A program made the translations under genes and the position numbers. A stretch of 38,719 bases of DNA, taken from contig CAKUGU010000022.1 of NCBI GenBank assembly GCA_934654815.1, positions 1 to 38,719 on the forward strand. The letters are read 5' to 3'. Under the pieces are notes generated by a model. It ran no database searches. It had not been told where the DNA came from and saw nothing but the letters and a program-made list of their open reading frames with translations. This DNA is from an uncultured Ellagibacter sp. Lineage in GTDB: Bacteria; Actinomycetota; Coriobacteriia; Coriobacteriales; Eggerthellaceae. Position 1 is the first letter of the stretch. Every line of letters starts with the position of its first letter. This document shows positions 14,551-22,253 of the stretch, piece after piece.

Positions 14551-15471
14551 CTAGGGCTGTTCCTCCCGCTGCCGCTTCCTTCGGGCGGCGCGCTCCTTCA
14601 GATACTCCGACACGGCGATTTCGTCTGCGGTAAGCGTGTGCGTGCGGCGGTGGGCGATGGCGAACTCGTAGAGGTAGCCGTCTTCGACGGGCAGCTGCTT
14701 CACGCGATCGTCGGCGCTGCCGTATGCCGGGGAATCGTCGACCCCGATGCCGATGCCCTGGTTCTCCTTCGCGAACAGGTACGACGCGAAAGGATCAGGG
14801 CATGTCGCGATGTGCTTGGGAACGATACCCTTCTGCTTGAACGTGTCGCGGAAGAACTGGTTTGCCTTGATTTGCCGGTTAGGAATCATCACGCATTGCC
14901 CGTCGAGGTCCTCGATGCGAAGGGAATCCTTTCGGCTCAAGGGGTTGTCGAGGCTGACCCATGCGATGCAGCCGTTGCTCGCGAGCGGTTGGAAGGAAAG
15001 CCCGTCGGGGAAGGGGAACACGGCGATGCCGAGCGAGAATTCGCCCGATGCGACAAGGCCGTCGACCGCGGTGTCGTAAACCTCGGTCACGTCGAGGCGG
15101 CAGTCGGGATGCACGTCGTTGAACTCCCCCATGAGGTCGTAGCCGAGGTACGCGACGACGCCTATCGCGGCGCAAAGCCTCACGGTGCGCACGGGGGCGC
15201 TTTCATGCCTGATGAGCGCCTCGACCCGTTTCGCCTCGTTCATCTGCTGCAACGCGAAGTCGTAGATCAGGTCGGCCTCCGCCGTCGGCGTGAGCGTGCC
15301 GTTCTCGCTCGTTTCGAACAGCTTGACCGAAAGGTCCCGCTCGAGGTTGTTGAGCGCCTTTTTCAGGCCCTGGTAGGTGATGGGTATCGCTTGGGCGGCG
15401 CGCGCGATGTTGCGCGCCTGGTAGGTGGCGACGAAATACTCGAGCTGTCGCGATAGCAATCCGCTTCCCAT
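14551..15471 (-). CDS. LysR-family transcriptional regulator
   Basis: A 306-residue regulator with an N-terminal winged helix (about 5-65: LEYFVATYQARNIARAAQ, then ITYQGLKKALNNLERDL and VKLFE) and a C-terminal periplasmic-binding-protein-like effector domain starting near residue 95. It is divergent from the molybdoenzyme operon and probably activates it in response to the enzyme's substrate or a related aromatic; that is inference from position. The start at 15471 has AGGGGGAA upstream and gives the family's usual length; upstream in-frame codons up to 15597 would run through the shared promoter region. An inverted repeat at 15565-15581 is the candidate binding site. Confidence 0.9.
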   Translation of the reverse strand: MGSGLLSRQLEYFVATYQARNIARAAQAIPITYQGLKKALNNLERDLSVKLFETSENGTLTPTAEADLIYDFALQQMNEAKRVEALIRHESAPVRTVRLCAAIGVVAYLGYDLMGEFNDVHPDCRLDVTEVYDTAVDGLVASGEFSLGIAVFPFPDGLSFQPLASNGCIAWVSLDNPLSRKDSLRIEDLDGQCVMIPNRQIKANQFFRDTFKQKGIVPKHIATCPDPFASYLFAKENQGIGIGVDDSPAYGSADDRVKQLPVEDGYLYEFAIAHRRTHTLTADEIAVSEYLKERAARRKRQREEQP

Positions 15472-15544
15472 GGCTTCCCCCTGTCCCATCGGTCGGTCTT
15501 GATTATCCCACGCATTCGACGTCCCTGCACGCTGTTTGGGCCGA

Positions 15545-15596
15545 CTGAACCTTTCGTGCGCGAACTGAACTCGAAGTTCAGCCGCAGCGCTTGACA
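15545..15596 (+). promoter_or_regulatory. LysR-type operator and -35 box of the molybdoenzyme operon
   Basis: A 17-bp inverted repeat CTGAACT-CGA-AGTTCAG (15565-15581) has the T-N11-A form of LysR sites. A further CTGAAC half-site lies exactly 20 bases upstream (15545-15550), about two helical turns. Nine bases downstream stands TTGACA (15591-15596), but no good -10 box lies 16-18 bases beyond it, which suits an activator-dependent promoter. Confidence 0.65.
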
Positions 15597-15678
15597 TACC
15601 GATGGTTCAATCGTCGAAACTTCTCGCTCATCTGGCAAAACGCGAAATCCCCGTACACTTTTCCCCGTTGGATACGTT

Positions 15679-15705
15679 CCTGTTCGCCCGAAGAGGCCGA
15701 ACAGG
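15679..15705 (+). promoter_or_regulatory. Hairpin in the 5' leader of the molybdoenzyme operon
   Basis: CCTGTTCG (15679-15686) pairs exactly with CGAACAGG (15698-15705). It lies in the presumed untranslated leader, 17 bases before the first ribosome site. Its role is unknown; no T run follows. Confidence 0.5.
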
Positions 15706-15740
15706 GCGAAAAGATGGAAACAAGGAGGGAGGAACCGAGC

Positions 15741-15974
15741 ATGTGTTTCAGGCCAGCGCAAATCGATTCCGCATTTCAAAAGTGCCCGCTCTGCGGTGCG
15801 GACGTGCCGACAGGGGCGGATAAGTGCCCGATCTGCGGCGCCGAGGCGTCGGCGGCACCGGGGGCGCCTGCCACACCGGGCGCGCCCAAGGCCCCCGGTG
15901 CGCCCAAGGCTCCAGGCGCCCCCGGCGCGCCGAAAGCGCCGGGCGTCCCGCACCCAGCGCCGAGAAGGAAGTAG
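15741..15974 (+). CDS. Zinc-ribbon protein with Pro-Gly-Ala-Lys repeat tail
   Basis: A 77-residue protein I do not recognise by name. Residues 14-35 hold two knuckles, KCPLCGA and KCPICGA, spaced 12 residues apart, a classic four-cysteine zinc ribbon (rubredoxin-like iron binding is an alternative). The rest is a low-complexity tail of APGAPKAP-type repeats ending in basic RRK. The tail should be extended and flexible. An AAGGAGGGAGG run stands eight bases before ATG. It is the first gene of the molybdoenzyme operon, which suggests a role in assembly, cofactor insertion or scaffolding of the enzyme; this is inference only. Confidence 0.8.
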   Translation: MCFRPAQIDSAFQKCPLCGADVPTGADKCPICGAEASAAPGAPATPGAPKAPGAPKAPGAPGAPKAPGVPHPAPRRK

Positions 15975-15981
15975 GCGATGC

Positions 15982-16010
15982 GAAGCGCCTGCACGGAATC
16001 AGGGCGCTTC
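15982..16010 (+). promoter_or_regulatory. Intercistronic hairpin
   Basis: GAAGCGCC (15982-15989) pairs exactly with GGCGCTTC (16003-16010), extendable by a few more pairs. No T run follows, so processing or attenuation of downstream expression is more likely than full termination. Confidence 0.5.
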
Positions 16011-16037
16011 TCGCGATAAGAGAAAGGGAGGTTTGAC

Positions 16038-16226
16038 ATGGGAAGGCGACCGATCAAGAAACCGGAGGTTCCCAACGTCCCATCGGAGGGCGAGGACGGC
16101 TACATGGGCTCGCTTATGACGGTGCGGGAAGACGATGAGGAGCTGCTCTACGCCGGAACGAATTCGAAGGCGAAGAAGTACGACTTCTCGAAAACCGACG
16201 AGCCTCAAGCCTCCGACGGGGAATAG
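16038..16226 (+). CDS. 62-residue orphan protein of the molybdoenzyme operon
   Basis: A small hydrophilic protein with a basic, proline-rich start (MGRRPIKKPEVP), a middle part GYMGSLMTVREDDEELLYAG and an acidic end. No cysteine, signal peptide or membrane segment. AGGGAGG stands seven bases before ATG, so translation is well supported despite the short length. It lies 30 bases before the catalytic subunit gene. I do not recognise it. A small subunit or dedicated chaperone of the enzyme is possible. Confidence 0.7.
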   Translation: MGRRPIKKPEVPNVPSEGEDGYMGSLMTVREDDEELLYAGTNSKAKKYDFSKTDEPQASDGE

Positions 16227-16256
16227 CCCGCTGGAACGGAGAGAAAAGGGGGAAAG

Positions 16257-18860
16257 ATGCCCAAGACGGACAAGACATGCATCAAGTCGCTCGGCTTCGG
16301 AGGGTTCGGCCAAGGGTCGAACGTCGCTGAAATCGACGTCGACACCGATGAGAACAAGGTCGTTCGCATCCGGCCGCTGCATATCGACAAGGTGTACGAC
16401 GAGGAATACATCAGGCCGTGGACGCTTGAGAAGAACGGCAAGACGTTCACGAGCCCGATGAAGCTGGACATCCCGCCGCTGTCGCTCGCGTACAAGAACC
16501 GCCTCTATTCCAACAGGCGCGTTCCGTACCCGATGAAGCGCGTGGACTGGGATCCGAAGGGCGAGCGTAACCCGCAGAACCGCGGCATATCGAAGTACGA
16601 GCGCATCAGCTGGGACGAGGCGTGCCAGATCGTCGCCGACGAGATCAACCGCGTGAGCGATACCTACAGCCCGTTCTCGATTTTGCTGCAGATTGACGGG
16701 CACGGCGAGGCGAAGGTGCTTCACTCGGCCCATGGCTGCCCGGGCACGTTGCTGAAGATGTACAACGACGGCTTCACCTACCAAACGCGCAACCCCGACA
16801 GCTGGGAAGGGTGGTACTGGGGCGGCCGCTTCGTATGGGGCGACACCGCCGTGGGCCAGCTCACCATCGGCAACATGCTGCTCGACGTGGTGGAGAACTG
16901 CGACATGCTCTTGCATTGGGGCTGCGACGCGGAGACGACGCCGTGGGGCTGGTGCACGCAGATCCAAAGCCGCCTCATGTTTTACTTCACTGACATCGGG
17001 ATCAAGCAGGTGTTCATCTCGCCCGACCTGAACTACGCGGGCGCGGTGCACGCCGACAAGTGGATTCCCGTGCGGCCGAACACCGATGCGGCGCTGCAGC
17101 TGGCCATCGCGTGGGTGTGGCTCGAGAACGACTGGTTCGACGAGGAATACACCGACACCCACACCGTTGGCCTTGATTGGGAGATCTACCACATCTACGG
17201 CGAGGACGACGGCATCGAGAAGACGCCCGAATGGGCCGAGGAGATCACCGGCGTGCCGGCGCGCACCATCAAGGCGCTCGCCAAGCAGTGGTACCTGCAC
17301 GCCACCTCCATCGCCCATAACAACGGCGGCTCGATGATCCGCTCGGCCTTCTCGACCGAGCCGGCGCGCCTTGAGGGCCTGCTGCTCGGCATGCAGGGCT
17401 TGGGCAAGCCCGGTCGCGGCGTGTACCAGGTGGCGAACTGGGGCCTCATGGGCATCTCCGACATGAACGCCGGCCCCATGAGTGAATGCTACCCGAACCC
17501 CGAGCGCGCCTACCAGGGTTTCTTCGCAGGCGACCCGGCCATCTACGACCTGAGGAAGTCCTTCATCCCCAAGACGCTCATCCCCGAGGCGATCCTCGGC
17601 GACTACACGCTAGAGCATCCGCTGAAATGGCACGGCACCGGGCTTTTGGGCTGGCCGCGCAGCGACAGCATGGTCGAGTACCAGTACCCCAGCGAGGCGA
17701 CCGGCGGCGAGCGTATCCATATGATCTGGTCGGACGCGCCGTGCTGGACCACTTGCTGGAACGGCGGGAACCGCTTCATCCAGGCCGTTCGGACGGACGA
17801 GATCGAAACCTACATCGTGCAGCATCCCTGGCTTGAGAACGACTGCATGTACGCCGACCTCATCTTGCCGGTGACGACCAAGGCCGAGCAGGAGGACATA
17901 GGCGTCGACTTCTATAACGGCTACTACTCGCTGCTCTACTACGAGGGAAAGTGCGTCGACGCCAAGCCCGACGCGCTGTCCGACTGGGAAATCTGCTGCG
18001 AGGTCGCCAAGAAGCTCGGCTGCTACGACGAGTTCGTGCACGAGCGCACGCCCGAGGAGTGGCTGAAGCTCGGCTTCGAGACGTCGGGCGTCGACGACGG
18101 CACCACTTGGGAGCAGTTCAAAGACCAGCAGCTCTGGGCGAGCCGCGTGACCACCGACTGGCGCGACTTGCCGCGTGGCCAGGAGCTTTTCGCGAAGGAC
18201 CCCGAGGCGAACCCGTTGCCGACCCCTTCGGGCAAGCTGGAGTTCTACTCGAACATGCTCGCGGCGAAGTTCCCCGACGACACCGATCGCGCGCCGTACG
18301 CACGTTGGGTCGAGGAGAGTGAGGACATCAAGGAACGCCTTTCCTGCGATCGTGCGAAGGAGTACCCGTTCCTGCTCGTGTCGAACCACCCGCGTTGGCG
18401 CGTGCATGCCCAGAACGACGACGCGCGGTGGATCCGCGAGATCCGCACCTGCAAGATCACCGGCCCCGATGGCTACCAGTACGAGCCCATCTGGATCAAC
18501 CCGGTCGACGCCGAGCCGCTTGGCATCAAGGACAACGACATCGTCCGCATCTTCAATGAGCGCGGATGGGTTATGGGTGCCGCCATCGTGACCGACCGCA
18601 TCGCGCCGAACACGCTCCTTCAGGATCACGGCGCCCGGTGCGATCCGATCGAGCCAGGCGTTTCCGACCGCGGCGGCGCGAACAACCTCATCGCCCCGCA
18701 CAAGTGCGCTTCGAAGAACACGGTGGCCGAGAACACGTCGGGCTACCTGGTGGGGATCGAGAAGGTGGACGTGTTCGAGCTGGCGAAGCAGTACCCCGAG
18801 GCGTTCAACAAGCCCTACAAGACCGGACATGGCGTCGACATCTGCGACTGGATCGCGTAA
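16257..18860 (+). CDS. Molybdopterin oxidoreductase, transhydroxylase/dehydroxylase type, catalytic subunit
   Basis: An 867-residue DMSO-reductase-superfamily enzyme that should bind a bis-MGD molybdenum (or tungsten) cofactor. It lacks both an N-terminal four-cysteine iron-sulfur site and a Tat signal, so it is probably cytoplasmic. Length, absence of the cluster, RRVPYPMKR followed by WDPKGERNPQNRG and KYERISWDEA (85-122), and NPDSWEGWYWGG (179-190) resemble AthL of pyrogallol-phloroglucinol transhydroxylase and its relatives resorcinol hydroxylase and the gut catechol dehydroxylases. By that comparison Ser182 is the candidate molybdenum ligand and Asp181 and His149 candidate catalytic residues. 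The C-terminal part (about 700-860) is the molydopterin dinucleotide-binding domain with a VSNHPRWRVHAQ segment. It is followed by its iron-sulfur partner after 16 bases. The reaction is unknown; a hydroxylated aromatic substrate is inferred. Confidence 0.88.
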   Translation: MPKTDKTCIKSLGFGGFGQGSNVAEIDVDTDENKVVRIRPLHIDKVYDEEYIRPWTLEKNGKTFTSPMKLDIPPLSLAYKNRLYSNRRVPYPMKRVDWDPKGERNPQNRGISKYERISWDEACQIVADEINRVSDTYSPFSILLQIDGHGEAKVLHSAHGCPGTLLKMYNDGFTYQTRNPDSWEGWYWGGRFVWGDTAVGQLTIGNMLLDVVENCDMLLHWGCDAETTPWGWCTQIQSRLMFYFTDIGIKQVFISPDLNYAGAVHADKWIPVRPNTDAALQLAIAWVWLENDWFDEEYTDTHTVGLDWEIYHIYGEDDGIEKTPEWAEEITGVPARTIKALAKQWYLHATSIAHNNGGSMIRSAFSTEPARLEGLLLGMQGLGKPGRGVYQVANWGLMGISDMNAGPMSECYPNPERAYQGFFAGDPAIYDLRKSFIPKTLIPEAILGDYTLEHPLKWHGTGLLGWPRSDSMVEYQYPSEATGGERIHMIWSDAPCWTTCWNGGNRFIQAVRTDEIETYIVQHPWLENDCMYADLILPVTTKAEQEDIGVDFYNGYYSLLYYEGKCVDAKPDALSDWEICCEVAKKLGCYDEFVHERTPEEWLKLGFETSGVDDGTTWEQFKDQQLWASRVTTDWRDLPRGQELFAKDPEANPLPTPSGKLEFYSNMLAAKFPDDTDRAPYARWVEESEDIKERLSCDRAKEYPFLLVSNHPRWRVHAQNDDARWIREIRTCKITGPDGYQYEPIWINPVDAEPLGIKDNDIVRIFNERGWVMGAAIVTDRIAPNTLLQDHGARCDPIEPGVSDRGGANNLIAPHKCASKNTVAENTSGYLVGIEKVDVFELAKQYPEAFNKPYKTGHGVDICDWIA

Positions 18861-18876
18861 AGAGGAGGACGGCAAG

Positions 18877-19686
18877 ATGAAGAAGGCTATCATATTCGAC
18901 TCCTCGCTTTGCAACGGCTGCTACAACTGCCAGCTGGCCTGCAAAGACGAGAACGTCGACAACGAATGGGCTCCCTATTCCAAACCGCAGTCTGACCTGG
19001 GGCAATTCTGGTGCGGGATTGACGAGACGGTCCACGGCCAGACGCCGAAGGTGCGCGTGGAGTACACGTTCAAGATGCATTCCCACGGCGACGCGCTCTT
19101 GAAGGCTGCGGGGGACGCGGCGTATCGCACCGACGACGGCTTCGTGATCATCGACCCCGAGAAAGCCGTAGGCCGCAAGGACCTGTGCGACGACGAACGC
19201 GGCGGGGTGTTCTGGAACGAGGAGCTGCAGATTCCCCAGAAGTGCACGGGGTGCCAGCACCTCGTCGACAAGGGCGAGCTTCCGCATTGTGTCGACCACT
19301 GCCCGACGGGCGCGCTCACGTTCGGCAATGAAGAGGAGATGGACCTCACGAACTGCGTGCCGGCCGAGGAGGGCGGAGTCCTTTGGTACAAGAACCTCCC
19401 GGGCCTATTCATCGCCGGCGAGGTGTGGGACCCGGTTCCGAACGAGATCGTCGAGAACGCGAAGGTCACGCTGCATGACGCGCAGGGATTCCAGGTCGCG
19501 GAAACGCTGACGGACGGCTTCGGCGATTTCTGGTTCAGGAAGCTCGAACCTGGCGACTATAAAGTGACCATCAAGGCCGACGGCTACGAGAAGGTCCAGC
19601 GAGAAGTCCACTTGGAGAAGAGCCTGAACATCGGCGACTTCCCGCTCGATCCCAAGAAGGAGGAACCGGAAGAGGAAGAAGCCTAG
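18877..19686 (+). CDS. AthS-like iron-sulfur subunit of the molybdoenzyme
   Basis: A 269-residue partner subunit. Residues 1-150 form a ferredoxin-type domain with C12-x2-C15-x2-C18-x3-C22 and C123-x2-C126-x11-C138-x3-C142P, enough for two [4Fe-4S] clusters. The middle motif expected in this family (CxxC-x4-C, about residues 65-75) is absent: the equivalent stretch reads FKMHSHGDALL with no cysteine, and only C104 remains of that set. Residues about 175-255 (AGEVWDP to IGDFPL) form a carboxypeptidase-regulatory/transthyretin-like beta domain, which is also the third domain of transhydroxylase small subunits. The tail is acidic (EEPEEEEA). The ATG at 18877 follows AAGAGGAGG by seven bases. No Tat signal, so cytoplasmic with the large subunit. 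Confidence 0.88.
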   Translation: MKKAIIFDSSLCNGCYNCQLACKDENVDNEWAPYSKPQSDLGQFWCGIDETVHGQTPKVRVEYTFKMHSHGDALLKAAGDAAYRTDDGFVIIDPEKAVGRKDLCDDERGGVFWNEELQIPQKCTGCQHLVDKGELPHCVDHCPTGALTFGNEEEMDLTNCVPAEEGGVLWYKNLPGLFIAGEVWDPVPNEIVENAKVTLHDAQGFQVAETLTDGFGDFWFRKLEPGDYKVTIKADGYEKVQREVHLEKSLNIGDFPLDPKKEEPEEEEA

Positions 19687-19780
19687 CGGCCGACGGTTCA
19701 TGAGCATGCGCACGGCGTTCGGCCCGCCTTCGCGAGTTGCGATAAACCGTGCGCCCGCCGGTTCGAATGCGCGGCATCTC

Positions 19781-19824
19781 GCCCCTTCGGCCTTGCATTG
19801 TGCGAGGTCGAAGGGGCCTTTCTC
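19781..19824. terminator. Terminator of the molybdoenzyme operon
   Basis: GCCCCTTCG-gCCT pairs with AGGt-CGAAGGGGC (13 positions, one mismatch) around a short loop, followed by CTTTCT. It lies between convergent genes and could serve both. Confidence 0.7.
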
Positions 19825-19861
19825 GTGTTCAGGGCCCGTCGCTCCTGTGCGTTTTCGGCGG

Positions 19862-20785
19862 CTAAGCCACGACTCCGCTTGTAAGGACGATAGTCGTGGT
19901 CGCGATGACGCCGAGGATGATAGTGATCGCGTTCGCGAGGCCCGCCAGCCCGAAGTCGCCGTCCGACCAGAGCGTGAAGGTCGGGCCCATGGCGCTCGCC
20001 GGCGCCCAGAGCAACATCACGATGACGACGCGCGTCGTTGCGTCGAAGGGCAGAAACGAGAAGGCGAGCGCGCTCGCGACCGCCGCGACGGCGATGCGCA
20101 GGCAGAGAAGGCGCGCGACCTTCGCGAGCTTCTCGCGGTCGACCGAGAAGCGGATCATAAGGCCGAGCATGAACATGGCGAGGAACGAGTTCGCGTTCGC
20201 GATGGGGGCCGTGAACTGGACCACCGCGTCGGGGATGGAGATTCCCGCGACCGCGAGCGCGATGAGCACGATGTAGGCGTCGAAGGGGACGGACTTGACG
20301 AGCCGCTTCGCCACGAACGCGACGGGGCGTTTGACCGGCTCCTTCCCGGCGACGAGCCCGGTGAGCGCGTAGGAGCCGCCCGTCATCATGATGGCGTTGC
20401 CGGCGTCGAACAGGCAGGTCGTCACGGCGAGCTGGGCGGGGAAGAGGGTCTGCACGAACGGCAGGCAGAAGCACCCGATGTTGAACCCGCACGAGTTGAG
20501 CAGGTAGAACACCCGGTCGCGGCGCTCCGAGCGGCGGGTGAGCACGAGCGTTATCCCGTAGGGGATGAGCGCGCAGGCAAGGCCGAGCGGCACCAAGACG
20601 AGCATGTCGTGGGTGAACTGCGCGGCGCCGAACGCGTGCACGATGGCGCAGGGAAGCGTGAAGGTGAACACGATCTTGCTCACGCACTGTTCCGGTTTGG
20701 AGCCTAACATATGCGTTCTCCCGGCAAGGTATCCTGCCAGGATGATCGCGACGAACGCCGCGACCTTCACCATGACGTCTTCCAT
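19862..20785 (-). CDS. AEC-family (auxin efflux carrier type) transporter
   Basis: A 307-residue membrane protein with about ten hydrophobic segments arranged in two five-helix repeats. The first helix AAFVAIILAGYLAGR, the FTLPCAIVHAF crossover and the GNAIMMTGGSYAL segment are typical of AEC permeases (MdcF, MleP), which move organic acids such as malate or malonate. The start is uncertain: ATG 20785 or ATG 20773, the latter with GGAAG five bases upstream. Convergent with the molybdoenzyme operon; a terminator separates it from ilvA upstream. A role in moving an aromatic acid for the neighbouring enzyme is speculative. Confidence 0.85.
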   Translation of the reverse strand: MEDVMVKVAAFVAIILAGYLAGRTHMLGSKPEQCVSKIVFTFTLPCAIVHAFGAAQFTHDMLVLVPLGLACALIPYGITLVLTRRSERRDRVFYLLNSCGFNIGCFCLPFVQTLFPAQLAVTTCLFDAGNAIMMTGGSYALTGLVAGKEPVKRPVAFVAKRLVKSVPFDAYIVLIALAVAGISIPDAVVQFTAPIANANSFLAMFMLGLMIRFSVDREKLAKVARLLCLRIAVAAVASALAFSFLPFDATTRVVIVMLLWAPASAMGPTFTLWSDGDFGLAGLANAITIILGVIATTTIVLTSGVVA

Positions 20786-20808
20786 CGTTTCCGTTCGCGT
20801 TCCTTTCG

Positions 20809-20853
20809 TGGAAAACAAGCAGGGGCGAACCGGCTTGTCGGGTTCGCCCCTGC
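20809..20853 (-). terminator. Terminator of the threonine ammonia-lyase gene
   Basis: A perfect 13-base stem (20819-20831 with 20841-20853, GCAGGGGCGAACC and its complement) is followed on the minus strand by TTGTTTTCC. It ends ilvA transcription before the AEC gene. Confidence 0.85.
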
Positions 20854-20905
20854 GAGGGGTGGTGCCTTTTTCCTGCGCGCGAGGTCCTTCCCGCGCGGCG
20901 CGTGC

Positions 20906-22138
20906 TTACAGGTGCGTCTGGATGACGCGCGGGCGGAAGCCCTTCGCCTCGAGCGCGTCGACGATCTGCTGCTTGTGCGCGGTGCCGAACGCTTCGATCG
21001 TCACGCGCAGCTCGACCGCCGCGTTGCGGTTCGTGGTGACGAACTGGTTGTGGTCGAGGCGGACGACGTTGCCCTTGTTCTCCGCGATGACCTGGGCGAC
21101 GTTGACGAGCTCGCCGGGGCGGTCGGGCAGAAGCACGCTCACCGTGAAGATGCGGTCGCGCTGGATGAGCCCGTGCTGCACGACCGACGACATGGTGATG
21201 ACGTCCATGTTGCCGCCCGAGAGGATGGACACGACCTTCTTGCCCGTGAAGTCGAGGTGGCGCAGCGCCGCGACCGTGAGCAGACCGGAGTTCTCGACGA
21301 CCATCTTGTGGTTTTCTACCATGTCGAGGAACGCCACGATGAGCTCCTCGTCCTCGACGGTGATGATGCCGTCGAGGTTTTGCTGCAGGTAGGGGAAGAT
21401 GATGTCGCCGGGCTCCTGCACGGCGGTGCCGTCGGCGATGGTGCTCACGTGCGGCAGCTTCACCACATGGCCGGCCTCAAGCGACGCCTTCATGCACGCC
21501 GCGCCCGCCGGCTCGACGCCGATGACCTTGATGTGCGGGTTCAGAAGCTTCGCGAGCGTCGACACGCCGGTGGCGAGCCCGCCGCCTCCGATGGGCACGA
21601 GGATGCAGTCGACGAGCGGGAGCTCCTGCACGATCTCCATGGCGATCGTGCCCTGGCCCGTGGCGACGCCCAGATCGTTGAAGGGGTGCACGAAGGTGAG
21701 ACCGCGCTCCTCGGCGAGCTCGAGCGCGCGGGTGTAGGCCTCGTCGTAGACGTCCCCGGCGAGCACGACTTCCGCCCCGAGGGCCTTCGTGCGCTCGACC
21801 TTGATGAACGGCGTGGTGGCTGGCATGACGATGGTCGCGGGGACGCCGTAGTGGCGGGCGGCGTAGGCGACGCCCTGGGCGTGGTTGCCGGCGGACGCGG
21901 TGATGAGGCCGCGCTCTCGCTCCTCGTCGGTGAGGGTGCTGATCTTGTAGTACGCGCCGCGCACCTTGTACGCGCCGGTGCGCTGCATGTTCTCAGGCTT
22001 GAAGAACACGCGGTTATGGGAGATGTCGCTGAAGTACGGGCTCTCGATGAGCTTCGTCTCCTGCGTGACTTCCTTCACTTTATGGGATGCTTCCTCGAAC
22101 GCCTCGAGCGTGAGCATCTGCCTGGGTTGCTCTGACAT
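20906..22138 (-). CDS. ilvA: Threonine ammonia-lyase with ACT domain
   Basis: A PLP enzyme deaminating threonine to 2-oxobutanoate (isoleucine synthesis or threonine fermentation). The 410 residues contain the PLP lysine region MQRTGAYKVRGA (Lys58), SAGNHAQGVA, the phosphate-binding loop GGGGLATG and SGGN near residue 310. The C-terminal part (about 330-410, IFTVSVLLPDRPGELVNVAQ) is one ACT-like regulatory domain, so effector control by isoleucine/valine or another ligand is possible. This single-ACT form is intermediate between catabolic TdcB and long biosynthetic IlvA, so the choice of symbol is tentative. It is divergent from ridA, whose product removes the enamine this enzyme releases. 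Confidence 0.93.
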   Translation of the reverse strand: MSEQPRQMLTLEAFEEASHKVKEVTQETKLIESPYFSDISHNRVFFKPENMQRTGAYKVRGAYYKISTLTDEERERGLITASAGNHAQGVAYAARHYGVPATIVMPATTPFIKVERTKALGAEVVLAGDVYDEAYTRALELAEERGLTFVHPFNDLGVATGQGTIAMEIVQELPLVDCILVPIGGGGLATGVSTLAKLLNPHIKVIGVEPAGAACMKASLEAGHVVKLPHVSTIADGTAVQEPGDIIFPYLQQNLDGIITVEDEELIVAFLDMVENHKMVVENSGLLTVAALRHLDFTGKKVVSILSGGNMDVITMSSVVQHGLIQRDRIFTVSVLLPDRPGELVNVAQVIAENKGNVVRLDHNQFVTTNRNAAVELRVTIEAFGTAHKQQIVDALEAKGFRPRVIQTHL

Positions 22139-22253
22139 GGTGTTTCCTTGTTCCCTTATATGATTTTCAAGCGCTCATCACTATAATCGTCGCTGCACCG
22201 CAATGGCTCCGGCATTTCGATAATATGTCGAACCTCAAGAAAGAAGGCACATT

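Noticed and set aside
15841..15960. Tandem DNA repeat or CRISPR-like array
   Set aside because: The repetition is the coding of the APGAPKAP protein tail; there are no spacers and the units differ at wobble positions.
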